Assembly (NCBI GenBank): GCA_023428425.1
Contig: JAEYYP010000345.1
Location: 1 to 16,417 of the forward strand
DNA: 16,417 nt
Direction of reading: 5' to 3'
Source: Pseudomonadota bacterium
Lineage (GTDB): Bacteria; Pseudomonadota; Alphaproteobacteria; Rhizobiales; Devosiaceae
A model generated the notes under the pieces. It worked only from the letters and a program-made list of their open reading frames with translations. It made no database searches and had not been told where the DNA came from. Position numbers and translations under genes: made by a program. Every line of letters starts with the position of its first letter. The first letter of the stretch is position 1. Positions 8,770 to 16,150 of this stretch are shown in pieces.

Positions 8770-8783
8770 CATGGCGGCCCATG
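8770..8783 (+). other. Small hairpin in exporter leader next to the ribosome-binding site
   Basis: CATGG (8770-8774) and CCATG (8779-8783) form a perfect 5-bp stem with a CGGC loop. The stem ends at the first base of the GGAAGG Shine-Dalgarno sequence (8783-8788). It could modulate translation, but a 5-bp stem is expected often by chance in DNA this rich in GC. Confidence 0.25.
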
Positions 8784-8793
8784 GAAGGTATTC

Positions 8794-9582
8794 GTGAACA
8801 GCATTGCAGATGGAGTGGCCGACTTCGTGGCTGCGTGGAGGCGCCGCCAGCTGGCCACCTACCTGGCCTGGAGCGAGACCATCGCGCGCTATCGGCGCAG
8901 CACGCTCGGCCCGATCTGGCTGGTGCTCGGCACTGCCGTGGGCGTGGTGGGCATGGGGTTCATCTGGTCGATCCTGCTGAAGCAGGACATGGAGAGCTTC
9001 ATCCCCTCGATCACCGTCGGGCTCGTGGTGTGGCAGTTCATCGCAGGCGTGGTGACCGAGAGCCCCGGAATGTTCGTCAAGAACGCCACCATGCTGGTGA
9101 ACATCCGCATGCCGGTCTACCTCATAACGCTGCAATCGTTCGGCCGGCACCTGATCAACCTCGCGCATAACCTGATCGTCGTGCTCGCGGTGTTTGTCAT
9201 TTTCCCGCACTACAACTCGTGGACCAGCCTGCTGGCACTGCCTGGCCTGGTGATCGTGTCGATCAACCTCATCGCAATAATGCAACTGGTCGGCATCATC
9301 GGCGCGCGGTTCCGCGACCTCGAGCCCCTGATCCTCGCGTTCTTTCCGATCCTGTTCTTCCTGTCGCCGGTGCTTTACCGACCCGGCCAGCTCGGCTCGG
9401 CAGAAGCGATCATGGCTTTCAACCCGATCGCCCACTATATCCGCGTGATCCGTGACCCGATGCTGGGTGTCGTCCCGAGTGTCGACAGCTACCTCACCGT
9501 GCTTGCGCTCACCGTGGTGACGGTGCTGCTCTCGCTCTGGATGACCGGTAGTCGCGCCTATCGCCTGCCCTACTGGATGTGA
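8794..9582 (+). CDS. wzm: ABC-2 type polysaccharide exporter, permease subunit (Wzm/KpsM-like)
   Basis: This is a 262-residue inner-membrane permease that, with the downstream ATPase, moves a lipid-linked polysaccharide across the inner membrane. I chose GTG 8794 because GGAAGG sits five bases upstream; an upstream GTG at 8725 in the same frame has no such site. The amphipathic N-terminus ends in RYRRSTLGPIW (32-42), the hallmark before the first membrane span in ABC-2 glycan exporters. About six spans follow, near 41-61, 72-90, 121-138, 148-170, 177-197 and 236-252. The cytoplasmic loop GARFRDLEPL (170-179) and the motif FFLSPVLY (188-195) are also typical. The length matches the family (about 260). 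Its stop is 4 bases before the ATPase start, so the two form an operon. Whether the cargo is O-antigen, capsule or another glycan cannot be decided here. Confidence 0.88.
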   Translation: MNSIADGVADFVAAWRRRQLATYLAWSETIARYRRSTLGPIWLVLGTAVGVVGMGFIWSILLKQDMESFIPSITVGLVVWQFIAGVVTESPGMFVKNATMLVNIRMPVYLITLQSFGRHLINLAHNLIVVLAVFVIFPHYNSWTSLLALPGLVIVSINLIAIMQLVGIIGARFRDLEPLILAFFPILFFLSPVLYRPGQLGSAEAIMAFNPIAHYIRVIRDPMLGVVPSVDSYLTVLALTVVTVLLSLWMTGSRAYRLPYWM

Positions 9583-9586
9583 CCCG

Positions 9587-10348
9587 ATGGCCCGGATGAA
9601 GCTCGAAGGGGTGGGCGTCGCCTACCCGATCTACAACGCGGCGAGCAAATCGCTGCGCAAGCAGATCGTCTCGATCTCGACCGGCGGCCGGGTGTCGGCG
9701 GCCAAGGGTCACGTCGCCACGGTGCAGGCGCTCGACGACATCAACCTCGACCTCAGGGACGGCGACCGGATCGGGCTCGTCGGGCACAACGGCTCGGGCA
9801 AGACGACGCTGCTGAGGACCATGGCCGGCATCTTCCGCCCCACCCGGGGCCGGATGATCGTGGAGGGCCGGGTGTCGACGGTGTTCGGGCTCGGTGCGGG
9901 CATGGACCCCGAACTCACCGGCTACGAAAACATCACGCGGATGGCGATGCTGCTGGGCGCCACGCACGCCGAAGCCGAGGCCTCGGTCCCAGGGATCGAG
10001 GAATTCACCGAGCTGGGGCAATTCCTCGCCATGCCGGTGCGCACCTACTCCGCCGGAATGACGACGCGGCTGCTGTTCGCCGTGGCCACCGCGGTGCATC
10101 CCGAGATCCTGCTGGTCGACGAAGTGCTGGGCGCGGGCGACGCGGCGTTCCAGGAGAAGGCGCGGCAGCGGATGAGCGAGTTCGTCGCCAAGGCCAGCAT
10201 CTTCGTGCTCGCCTCGCATGCGCCGGACCTGATGGCTCAGTTCTGCACCCGGCTGATCACGCTCGAGCATGGCAAGATCATCAAGGACGAGCAGATCGCC
10301 CCAAAGCCGGCCGAGGTGGCCGAACAGGTCAAAGCGCAAACGGCTTGA
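9587..10348 (+). CDS. wzt: ABC polysaccharide exporter, ATPase subunit (Wzt/KpsT-like)
   Basis: This 253-residue ATPase powers the exporter formed with the preceding permease. The order of motifs is complete: Walker A GHNGSGKTT (66-74), signature YSAGM (154-158) in the variant form usual for Wzt/KpsT proteins, Walker B ILLVDE (174-179) with the glutamate base, and the switch histidine at 211. The segment between 13 and 45 (YPIYNAASKSLRK) matches the usual N-terminal extension of this subfamily. The protein stops shortly after the ATPase fold. It therefore lacks the C-terminal carbohydrate-binding domain of Wzt proteins that recognise a modified chain end. Translation is probably coupled to the permease gene. 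The 3' end overlaps the convergent dcd gene by 20 bases. Confidence 0.9.
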   Translation: MARMKLEGVGVAYPIYNAASKSLRKQIVSISTGGRVSAAKGHVATVQALDDINLDLRDGDRIGLVGHNGSGKTTLLRTMAGIFRPTRGRMIVEGRVSTVFGLGAGMDPELTGYENITRMAMLLGATHAEAEASVPGIEEFTELGQFLAMPVRTYSAGMTTRLLFAVATAVHPEILLVDEVLGAGDAAFQEKARQRMSEFVAKASIFVLASHAPDLMAQFCTRLITLEHGKIIKDEQIAPKPAEVAEQVKAQTA

Positions 10349-11450
10349 AGTGCTTGGAGAGCTTCAGGGTCTGTGCCTGGTAGTTCGAGCCTAGCCCGGT
10401 TCCGTAGAGGCGGTCGGGCGCCTCGCTGAGCCGCTCGTAGATCAGCCGGCCGATTGTCTGGCCGTGGCCGAGCAGGAACGGCACCTCGCGACTGCGCACT
10501 TCGAGCACGGCGCGGCTGCCGGTACCGCCGGCGGCCGAGTGGCCGAAGCCAGGGTCGAAGAAGCCAGCATAGTGGACGCGGAACTCGCCCACCAGCGGAT
10601 CGAACGGCACCATCTCGGCGGCGTAGGCGGGCGGAACGTGGACGCTCTCGCGGGAGACGAGGATGTAGAACTCGTCGGGATCGAGGATGAACTCGTCCGA
10701 ACCGCGGTTGATCAGCGGCTCCCAGTAGTCGAGGACATCGAGCGTGTCCTTGAGGTCCATGTCGATGACCGGGGTGTGGCGCTTGGAGCGGAAGCCGATC
10801 AGGCCGTTGCGGTCGGTGCCCTTGAGATCGATGGACAGCAAGACACCGTCGCTGACTTCGGCGTTGGCGTCGAAAACCAGGGTTTCGACGTTGTGCAGCG
10901 TCTTGTGCTCGTGCGCGTCGAGGCGGCTGTCGCCGACACGAAAGCGCATCTGACTCAGTCGCGTGCCGGTGCGAATGCGGACCGGGAAGGTGCGGGGGCT
11001 GATTTCGAGGTAGAGCGGGCCCTTGTAGCCGGCGGGAAGCGTATCGAAGCCACGGGCACGGTCACCGATGACGCGGGTGAAGACGTCGAGGCGGCCCGTC
11101 GAACTCTTCGGATTGGCGCCGGCGGAGACGTTGTCGGGGAGGCGCAGCGACTCCTGCAGCGGCACGAGATAGACGCAGTTGCGTTCGAGCACGGCGCCCT
11201 CGGTGAGGTCGAGCTCATGCAGCGTCAGCGTTTCGATGCGATCGGCAACGGTGTGATCGGGGCCCGGCAGGAAACTCGAGCGGATGCGATAGGCCACCTC
11301 GCCGAGCCGGAGGTCGAGGCTGGCGGGTTGCACCTGGTCGGCGTCGAACGCCGGCGCGACGATGCCACCATGGCTCGCCAGCCGCTCGATGTAGCGGGCC
11401 GGAAACACGCCCTTCGACCACAGATCGGTATCCACCGCCCTACCCCACAT
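10329..11450 (-). CDS. dcd: dCTP deaminase, tandem-domain form
   Basis: This enzyme deaminates dCTP to dUTP, the substrate for thymidylate synthesis, in the cytoplasm. At 373 residues it is about twice the length of the E. coli enzyme and contains two dUTPase-like halves, as in the alphaproteobacterial family often annotated 2'-deoxycytidine 5'-triphosphate deaminase. The first half carries NPKSSTGRLDVF (113-124), the likely catalytic segment YLEIS (147-151) and LSQMRF (165-170). The second half carries AGFFDPGFG (295-303), AVLEVRS (314-320) and IGRLIYE (333-339). The ATG at 11450 has GAGG ten bases upstream. A GTG at 11435 with a nearby GGGG is an alternative that would shorten the protein by 5 residues. 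Divergent linkage to metZ is common in Rhizobiales, which suggests this is core-genome flank rather than part of the glycan block. Confidence 0.88.
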   Translation of the reverse strand: MWGRAVDTDLWSKGVFPARYIERLASHGGIVAPAFDADQVQPASLDLRLGEVAYRIRSSFLPGPDHTVADRIETLTLHELDLTEGAVLERNCVYLVPLQESLRLPDNVSAGANPKSSTGRLDVFTRVIGDRARGFDTLPAGYKGPLYLEISPRTFPVRIRTGTRLSQMRFRVGDSRLDAHEHKTLHNVETLVFDANAEVSDGVLLSIDLKGTDRNGLIGFRSKRHTPVIDMDLKDTLDVLDYWEPLINRGSDEFILDPDEFYILVSRESVHVPPAYAAEMVPFDPLVGEFRVHYAGFFDPGFGHSAAGGTGSRAVLEVRSREVPFLLGHGQTIGRLIYERLSEAPDRLYGTGLGSNYQAQTLKLSKHFKPFAL

Positions 11451-11481
11451 TATTCGCCGCCCTCGTTAGCAACCGGATCGA

Positions 11482-11511
11482 TTGACGCCAAGCGGCGATG
11501 GGTCGTATATC
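11482..11511 (+). promoter_or_regulatory. Predicted sigma-70-like promoter of metZ
   Basis: TTGACG (11482-11487) and TATATC (11506-11511) are 18 bases apart, about 33 bases upstream of the riboswitch. This is the best promoter match in the window. Transcription would begin near 11518, so the SAM-II aptamer would be fully inside the transcript. Prediction from hexamers and position. Confidence 0.6.
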
Positions 11512-11540
11512 CCCTGTATGCGCTCCTGCTGACACAGGGG
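11511..11540. repeat. Perfect inverted repeat at the metZ start-of-transcription region
   Basis: CCCCTGT (11511-11517) and ACAGGGG (11534-11540) are exact reverse complements separated by 16 bases. The left arm abuts the predicted -10 box and the right arm ends just before the riboswitch. With transcription starting near 11518 the left arm would not be transcribed, which favours a protein-binding site over an RNA hairpin. No regulator is identified. Confidence 0.4.
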
Positions 11541-11543
11541 GCA

Positions 11544-11597
11544 TGGTGGTGATTTGGCCGGTCTGATTGCAGCCACCTAAAACAAGTCGCTAAAGGG
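11544..11597 (+). promoter_or_regulatory. SAM-II riboswitch (metA motif) upstream of metZ
   Basis: This aptamer binds S-adenosylmethionine and lowers expression of methionine synthesis genes in alphaproteobacteria. The conserved blocks are present in order: GGTGGTGATTT, ATTGCAGCCACC, and CAAGTCGCTAAAGG. Stem P1 is GGTGG (11545-11549) with CCACC (11573-11577). The pseudoknot stem P2 is GATTT (11551-11555) with AAGTC (11584-11588), allowing one G-U pair. It sits about 50 bases before the metZ ATG on the sense strand, and the downstream gene is the expected target. An intrinsic terminator follows at once, so control at transcription termination is plausible. Confidence 0.93.
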
Positions 11598-11605
11598 ACC
11601 TGCAG

Positions 11606-11638
11606 CCGGCCGCTATTCGCGTGCCGGTTTTTTGTTTT
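11606..11638 (+). terminator. Intrinsic terminator between riboswitch and metZ
   Basis: CCGGC-CGC (11606-11613) pairs with GCG-T-GCCGG (11619-11627): an 8-bp GC stem with one bulged T and a 5-base loop, followed by TTTTTTGTTTT (11628-11638). It lies between the aptamer and the metZ ribosome-binding site (GAGGA, 11640-11644), where only an attenuator makes sense. It is therefore the likely expression platform of the riboswitch. Confidence 0.8.
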
Positions 11639-11648
11639 CGAGGATGCC

Positions 11649-12857
11649 ATGTCGAAGTCGAACAACCCGCTGAACGACCCCCGCAAGCAGTCGGCGGCGA
11701 CGCAGATGGTGCATGGCGGCGGCAAGCGCAGCGGATTCAACGAGACGAGCGAAGCCATCTTCATGAACTCGGGCTATGCCTACCCGAGCTCGCAATATGC
11801 CGAGGACCTGTTCCTCAACAAGATCCCCGGTGCGCACAACTACTCGCGCTTCGCCAACCCGACGATGGACATGTTCCAGGACCGGATGGCGCTGCTCGAA
11901 GGGGCCGAGGCGGCACGGGCTTTCGCGACGGGCATGTCGGCCGTGACCAACGCGGTGATGAGCCAGGTGCGGGCGGGCGATCATATCGTCGCGTCACGGG
12001 CGCTGTTTGGCGGCTGCCGCTACGTGGTCGAGGACCTGATGCCGCGCTTCGGCGTGCCGTCGACGCTGGTGGACGGGCGCGACCCCGAGAACTTCGCGCG
12101 GGCAATGCAGCCCAACACCAAGCTGATCTTCATCGAGACGCCGACCAACCCGACGCTCGAACTGGTGGACATCGCGGCGGTCAGCAAGATCGCCAAGGCG
12201 CATGGGGCCAAGCTGATCGTCGACAACGTGTTTGCCACGGCGTTGCTGCAGAAGCCGCTCGAGCTCGGCGCCGACCTCGTCACCTATTCGGCGACCAAGC
12301 ATATCGACGGCCAGGGCCGGGCGCTCGGTGGCATCGTGCTCGGCTCGAAGGCGCTGATCGAGGGCGATGTGCACACGCTGCTTCGCCAGACCGGCCCGAC
12401 GCTGTCGCCGTTCAACGCCTGGATCATGCTGAAGGGCATCGAGACGCTGCCGATCCGGGTGAAGCAGATGACCGAGAGCGCAGCGAAGGTGGCGGATTTC
12501 CTCGCCGGCCACCCCAAGATCGAGAGCATCTCGTATCCATTCCATCCCAGCCATCCGCAGTACGAACTGGCGAAGCGGCAGATGGCATCGGGCTCGACGC
12601 TGGTGGCGATGACGCTGAAGGGCGGACGCGAGGCAGCGTTCAAGCTCTCGGACTCGCTCGCGGTGATCCTGATCTCGAACAATCTCGGGGATGCCAAGTC
12701 GCTGATCACCCACCCCGGCACCACGACGCATGCCCGGTTCACCGAGGAGGTGCGGCTCGAGGCGGGGATCACGCCGGGGCTCCTGCGGCTCTCGGTCGGG
12801 CTCGAGGATGCGGACGACCTGATCAAGGACCTCGACTACGGTCTGAGCCAAGTCTGA
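11649..12857 (+). CDS. metZ: O-succinylhomoserine sulfhydrylase
   Basis: This PLP enzyme makes homocysteine directly from O-succinylhomoserine and sulfide, in the cytoplasm, on the route to methionine. The 402-residue length is normal. The Cys/Met-metabolism PLP family is evident from NYSRFANPT (64-72), FATGMSA (92-98), FIETPTNPT (161-169), the cofactor aspartate in VDN (Asp192), and the Schiff-base lysine in YSATKHIDGQGR (Lys217). The C-terminal segment THPGTTTHA and LRLSVGLED are also characteristic. The ATG at 11649 is preceded by GAGGA at 11640-11644. Members of this family (metB, metC, metY) are similar; the overall pattern and the alphaproteobacterial dcd/metZ linkage favour metZ. A SAM-II riboswitch and terminator lie in its leader. 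No clear terminator was seen in the 105-base gap before macA. Confidence 0.92.
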   Translation: MSKSNNPLNDPRKQSAATQMVHGGGKRSGFNETSEAIFMNSGYAYPSSQYAEDLFLNKIPGAHNYSRFANPTMDMFQDRMALLEGAEAARAFATGMSAVTNAVMSQVRAGDHIVASRALFGGCRYVVEDLMPRFGVPSTLVDGRDPENFARAMQPNTKLIFIETPTNPTLELVDIAAVSKIAKAHGAKLIVDNVFATALLQKPLELGADLVTYSATKHIDGQGRALGGIVLGSKALIEGDVHTLLRQTGPTLSPFNAWIMLKGIETLPIRVKQMTESAAKVADFLAGHPKIESISYPFHPSHPQYELAKRQMASGSTLVAMTLKGGREAAFKLSDSLAVILISNNLGDAKSLITHPGTTTHARFTEEVRLEAGITPGLLRLSVGLEDADDLIKDLDYGLSQV

Positions 12858-12962
12858 GTGGGGCAACCTATCCAAGTGTTCATGCAGGTTACCAAGCCCT
12901 AACAGGACTTTCGCCGGCACCGCGCCTATCTGTGGAATACAGAATGGGCTCGAGGTGACGAA

Positions 12963-14171
12963 ATGAAGCGCTGGCTGATCGCGGCGACATTGGTTGTGCT
13001 GGTGGGCGCTGGCGGGGCCGGTTACTTCGTGCTTGGCACGACGGCCAAGGACGAGGTGCCGCGCACCGTGCCGGTGAGCCGGGGGAGCGTCGAGGAGACG
13101 GTCCTCGCCTCGGGGACGATCCAGGCCAGTTCGCTGGTTTCGGTGGGGGCGGAAGTCTCTGGCCGGATCAAGTCTCTGAACGTGGCGCTGGGCGACACGG
13201 TGAAGGCCGGCGACGTGATCGCCGAGATCGACTCGCTGAACCAGGAAAACGAGGTGCGGGCGGCCGAGGCGTCGCTCGCCAATGTCGAAGCGCAAAAGGC
13301 CATCCAGCAGGCGAGCCTGGCGCAGGCCCGGGTGGCGCTGGAGCGAGCGGAGAAGCTCAACCCGCAGAAACTGATCTCGGACGCGGACTACCAGGCGGCG
13401 CAGCTTTCGGTGCAGACCGCCGAAGGCCAGTTGCAGGCTGTCGACGCGCAGATCCAGCAGGCGGAGATCAACGTCGACACGGCCAAGCTCAACCTCGACC
13501 GGACCAGGATCGTCGCGCCGTCGGACGGGACGATCGTCGCGGTGGCGGTGGAGGTCGGGCAGTCGGTGAACGCCAACAACGCCTCGCCGACGATCGTGAA
13601 GCTCGCCAACCTCGACAGGATGGTGGTGAAGGCCGAAATATCGGAGGCCGACGTGCCGCGGGTCGAACCCGGGCAGAAGGTGTATTTCACCATCCTCGGC
13701 GATCCCGATACGCGCATCGAGGCAACCCTGCGGGCCGTGGAGCCGGCTCCGGAATCCATCGCCGATGAGACAGCCGCTTCGTCGAGCAGCAGCAGTGCCA
13801 TCTACTACAACGGGCTGTTCGACGTGGATAATCCCGATCACCGGCTGCGCATCTCCATGACGGCACAGGTTACCATCGTGCTCAGGGCCGCGGATAACGT
13901 GCTGACCGTGCCGGCATCGGTGCTGACGCAGCGGGGACGCGACGGCGGCTACATGGTCAACGTGTGGAGCCCCGAGCAGGAAGCGGCGGAGCCGCGCCGG
14001 ATCAGCGTCGGGCTCAACAACAAGATCACCGCCGAAGTGACGGACGGGCTGAACGAGGGCGACCTGATCGTCACGGGTGCGGCCGCGGCCGGGACATCGT
14101 CGGCCGGCGGCGACACGCGCAACCTGCTGAGCGGGGGCGGCCGTGGCGCGGGCGGCCCACCGCCGGTCTGA
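12963..14171 (+). CDS. macA: MacA-type periplasmic adaptor of a tripartite ABC efflux pump
   Basis: This 402-residue membrane-fusion protein links the inner-membrane transporter MacB to an outer-membrane TolC-type channel. An N-terminal hydrophobic span (4-24) anchors it. The two lipoyl halves are near 59-90 and 183-218, flanking an alanine/glutamine-rich coiled-coil hairpin (about 92-180). Beta-barrel and membrane-proximal parts follow, with ISMTAQVTIVL (297-307) and VLTVPASVL (313-321). A run of six serines (273-278) sits before the conserved YY (281-282), and the C-terminus is an unusual Gly/Pro tail. The ATG at 12963 has AGGTGA upstream. The stop is 10 bases before the macB ATG, so the genes form an operon. 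The 105-base gap upstream holds no promoter that I could define. The substrate is unknown; relatives export macrolides, peptides or lipids. Confidence 0.9.
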   Translation: MKRWLIAATLVVLVGAGGAGYFVLGTTAKDEVPRTVPVSRGSVEETVLASGTIQASSLVSVGAEVSGRIKSLNVALGDTVKAGDVIAEIDSLNQENEVRAAEASLANVEAQKAIQQASLAQARVALERAEKLNPQKLISDADYQAAQLSVQTAEGQLQAVDAQIQQAEINVDTAKLNLDRTRIVAPSDGTIVAVAVEVGQSVNANNASPTIVKLANLDRMVVKAEISEADVPRVEPGQKVYFTILGDPDTRIEATLRAVEPAPESIADETAASSSSSSAIYYNGLFDVDNPDHRLRISMTAQVTIVLRAADNVLTVPASVLTQRGRDGGYMVNVWSPEQEAAEPRRISVGLNNKITAEVTDGLNEGDLIVTGAAAAGTSSAGGDTRNLLSGGGRGAGGPPPV

Positions 14172-14181
14172 GGTGGCGCGA

Positions 14182-16131
14182 ATGACCCAGCCGATCATTG
14201 AGATCGAGAAGCTGCGCCGCGAGTTTCCCGCCGGCGCCGAGACGATCACCGTCCTCAAGGATGTGGAGCTCACCATCAACGCTGGCGAAATGGTCGCCAT
14301 CATCGGGCAATCGGGCTCGGGCAAGTCGACGCTGATGAACGTGCTCGGCTGCCTCGACAATGGCTGGACGGGATCGTACCGGCTCGGCGGGCGTGATGTG
14401 TCGAAGCTCAGGGCCGACGAGTTGGCCGAACTGCGGCGCGCGTATTTCGGCTTCATCTTCCAGCGCTACCAGTTGCTGCCCGATCTCGATGCGCGGGAAA
14501 ACGTCGAGGTGCCGGCGATCTATGCCGGGGCCAATCGCGATGCGCGGCGGCAGCGAGCCGAGAAGCTGCTGGCGCGGCTGGGGCTGGGCGATCGTATGAC
14601 GCATCGGCCGAACGCCCTGTCGGGCGGGCAGCAACAGCGCGTCTCGGTGGCGCGGGCGCTGGTCAATGGCGGCGACATCATCCTCGCCGACGAGCCGACC
14701 GGCGCGCTCGATTCCAGGAGCGGCAAGGAGCTGATGGCGCTGCTGCGCGAGCTGCACGCCGAGGGCCATACGATCATCATCGTGACGCACGACCCGGCGA
14801 TCGCAGCGCAGGCCGAACGCATCGTCGAGATTTCGGACGGCGTGATCGTGTCGGACCGGCGGGCGGCGGATGCCGTTGCGCCGGTGGAGAAGGCCTCGGA
14901 GCCGATCAAGCAGATTCCGCGCTGGCGCGAGGCACTCGACAGGACCGGCGAGGCCTTCGGCATGGCGCTGCGAGCGCTGTCGTCGCACCGGTTGCGGACA
15001 TTCCTCACCATGCTCGGCATCATCATCGGCATTGCCTCGGTGGTCTCGGTGGTGGCGCTCGGACAGGGGAGCCAGCAGGCGGTGCTCGAGCGGATCAGTT
15101 CGATCGGCACCAACACGATCAACGTGCTGCCCGGCGCGAGCGCGGCGGACAGGCGAAGCAATATCCGCACGCTGGTGCCGGCCGATGCGACGGCGATCGC
15201 GGCGGAGGCATATGCGGACAGCGTGACGCCACAGGTTTCGGCCAATGGCACGGTGCGGTACCGGAACGTATCGGCCTCGGCGCAGGTGGTGGGCGTGGGC
15301 GGCGACTTCTTCCGGGTGAACAACCGGACCTTCGTTGCGGGCGCGGCGTTCGACGCTGACAGCGTCGCGGCGCTGGCCCAGGAAGCGGTGATCGACACCA
15401 AGGCGCGGGACACGCTGTTCACCAGTGGCGAGGACGCGATCGGGCAAGTGATCCTCATCGGCAACGTGCCTGTGCGGATCATCGGCGTGGTCGAGGCGAG
15501 CACCAACACCTTCGGGCCGGGATCGAACTCGATTTCCGTCTGGATGCCCTACACAACCGCGATGTCGCGAATTCTCGGGCAGAGCTGGCTGTCGTCGATC
15601 ACCGTCCGCATAGCCGACGATGCGGACATTGCCGAGGCCCAGGCGTCGATCCAGGCGCTGATGGAGCAGCGACACGGCACAGTCGACTTCAACCTGCAGA
15701 ACACCGACACGATCCGCGAGACGATCCAGTCGACCTCGCAGACCCTGACGCTGCTGATCTCGGCCATCGCGGTGATCTCGCTGGTGGTGGGCGGCATCGG
15801 AGTGATGAACATCATGCTGGTGTCGGTGCGCGAGCGGACCCGCGAGATCGGCGTGCGCATGGCGGTCGGGGCGCGGCAATCGGACATCATGCAGCAGTTC
15901 CTCATCGAGGCGGTGCTGGTGTGCCTGCTCGGTGGCGCTATCGGCGTGGGCCTGTCGCTCGCGATAGGCTTCGGCGTGGGGCAATTGGTGAGCGGCCTCA
16001 GCTTCATCTACTCGCCGACGACCATCGTTGCGGCGTTCGTCTCCTCGAGCCTGATCGGGGTGGGGTTCGGCTTCATGCCGGCCCGCAGCGCGGCGCGGCT
16101 CGATCCGGTGGTCGCCCTCGCCAGCGAATAG
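14182..16131 (+). CDS. macB: MacB-type ABC transporter (ATPase-permease fusion)
   Basis: This 649-residue protein matches the length of E. coli MacB. It couples ATP use to transport of periplasmic substrate through a TolC-type channel. I chose ATG 14182 with AGGTGG upstream; an earlier in-frame GTG at 14143 lies inside macA. The ATPase domain (about 1-225) has Walker A GQSGSGKST (42-50), FQRYQLL (93-99), signature LSGGQ (146-150), Walker B IILADE (166-171) and switch His203. Four membrane spans are near 275-297, 522-548, 573-603 and 613-632, with a large periplasmic domain between the first two. The end VMNIMLVSVRERTREIGVRMAVGA-like region, given here in parts as GVMNIMLVSV and RTREIGVRMAVGA, identifies the FtsX-like module. 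No TolC gene is in the window; a partner may be encoded elsewhere. Confidence 0.93.
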   Translation: MTQPIIEIEKLRREFPAGAETITVLKDVELTINAGEMVAIIGQSGSGKSTLMNVLGCLDNGWTGSYRLGGRDVSKLRADELAELRRAYFGFIFQRYQLLPDLDARENVEVPAIYAGANRDARRQRAEKLLARLGLGDRMTHRPNALSGGQQQRVSVARALVNGGDIILADEPTGALDSRSGKELMALLRELHAEGHTIIIVTHDPAIAAQAERIVEISDGVIVSDRRAADAVAPVEKASEPIKQIPRWREALDRTGEAFGMALRALSSHRLRTFLTMLGIIIGIASVVSVVALGQGSQQAVLERISSIGTNTINVLPGASAADRRSNIRTLVPADATAIAAEAYADSVTPQVSANGTVRYRNVSASAQVVGVGGDFFRVNNRTFVAGAAFDADSVAALAQEAVIDTKARDTLFTSGEDAIGQVILIGNVPVRIIGVVEASTNTFGPGSNSISVWMPYTTAMSRILGQSWLSSITVRIADDADIAEAQASIQALMEQRHGTVDFNLQNTDTIRETIQSTSQTLTLLISAIAVISLVVGGIGVMNIMLVSVRERTREIGVRMAVGARQSDIMQQFLIEAVLVCLLGGAIGVGLSLAIGFGVGQLVSGLSFIYSPTTIVAAFVSSSLIGVGFGFMPARSAARLDPVVALASE

Positions 16132-16150
16132 GGGCATTTGGCCCCGTTTG
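16131..16150 (+). terminator. Possible weak terminator of macAB
   Basis: GGGGC (16131-16135) and GCCCC (16141-16145) form a perfect 5-bp stem with loop ATTTG, beginning at the last base of the macB stop codon. The following bases are GTTTG, a poor T-run, so efficiency is doubtful. It may instead be the first of several hairpins in the downstream stretch. Confidence 0.4.

Noticed and set aside
8725..8793. Upstream extension of the exporter permease to GTG 8725
   Set aside because: No ribosome-binding site, and it would place the start before the predicted promoter -10 box. GTG 8794 has GGAAGG at ideal spacing.
11621..12958. 445-codon plus-strand frame overlapping metZ in another frame
   Set aside because: metZ in its own frame has all PLP-enzyme motifs and a good ribosome-binding site; the alternative is Arg/Gly/Ala-rich without motifs.
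11994..14456. 820-codon open frame on the minus strand across metZ, macA and macB
   Set aside because: It spans three well-supported genes antisense, is very rich in Arg, His, Asp and Leu, and has no recognisable motif. Such frames are common opposite GC-rich genes.
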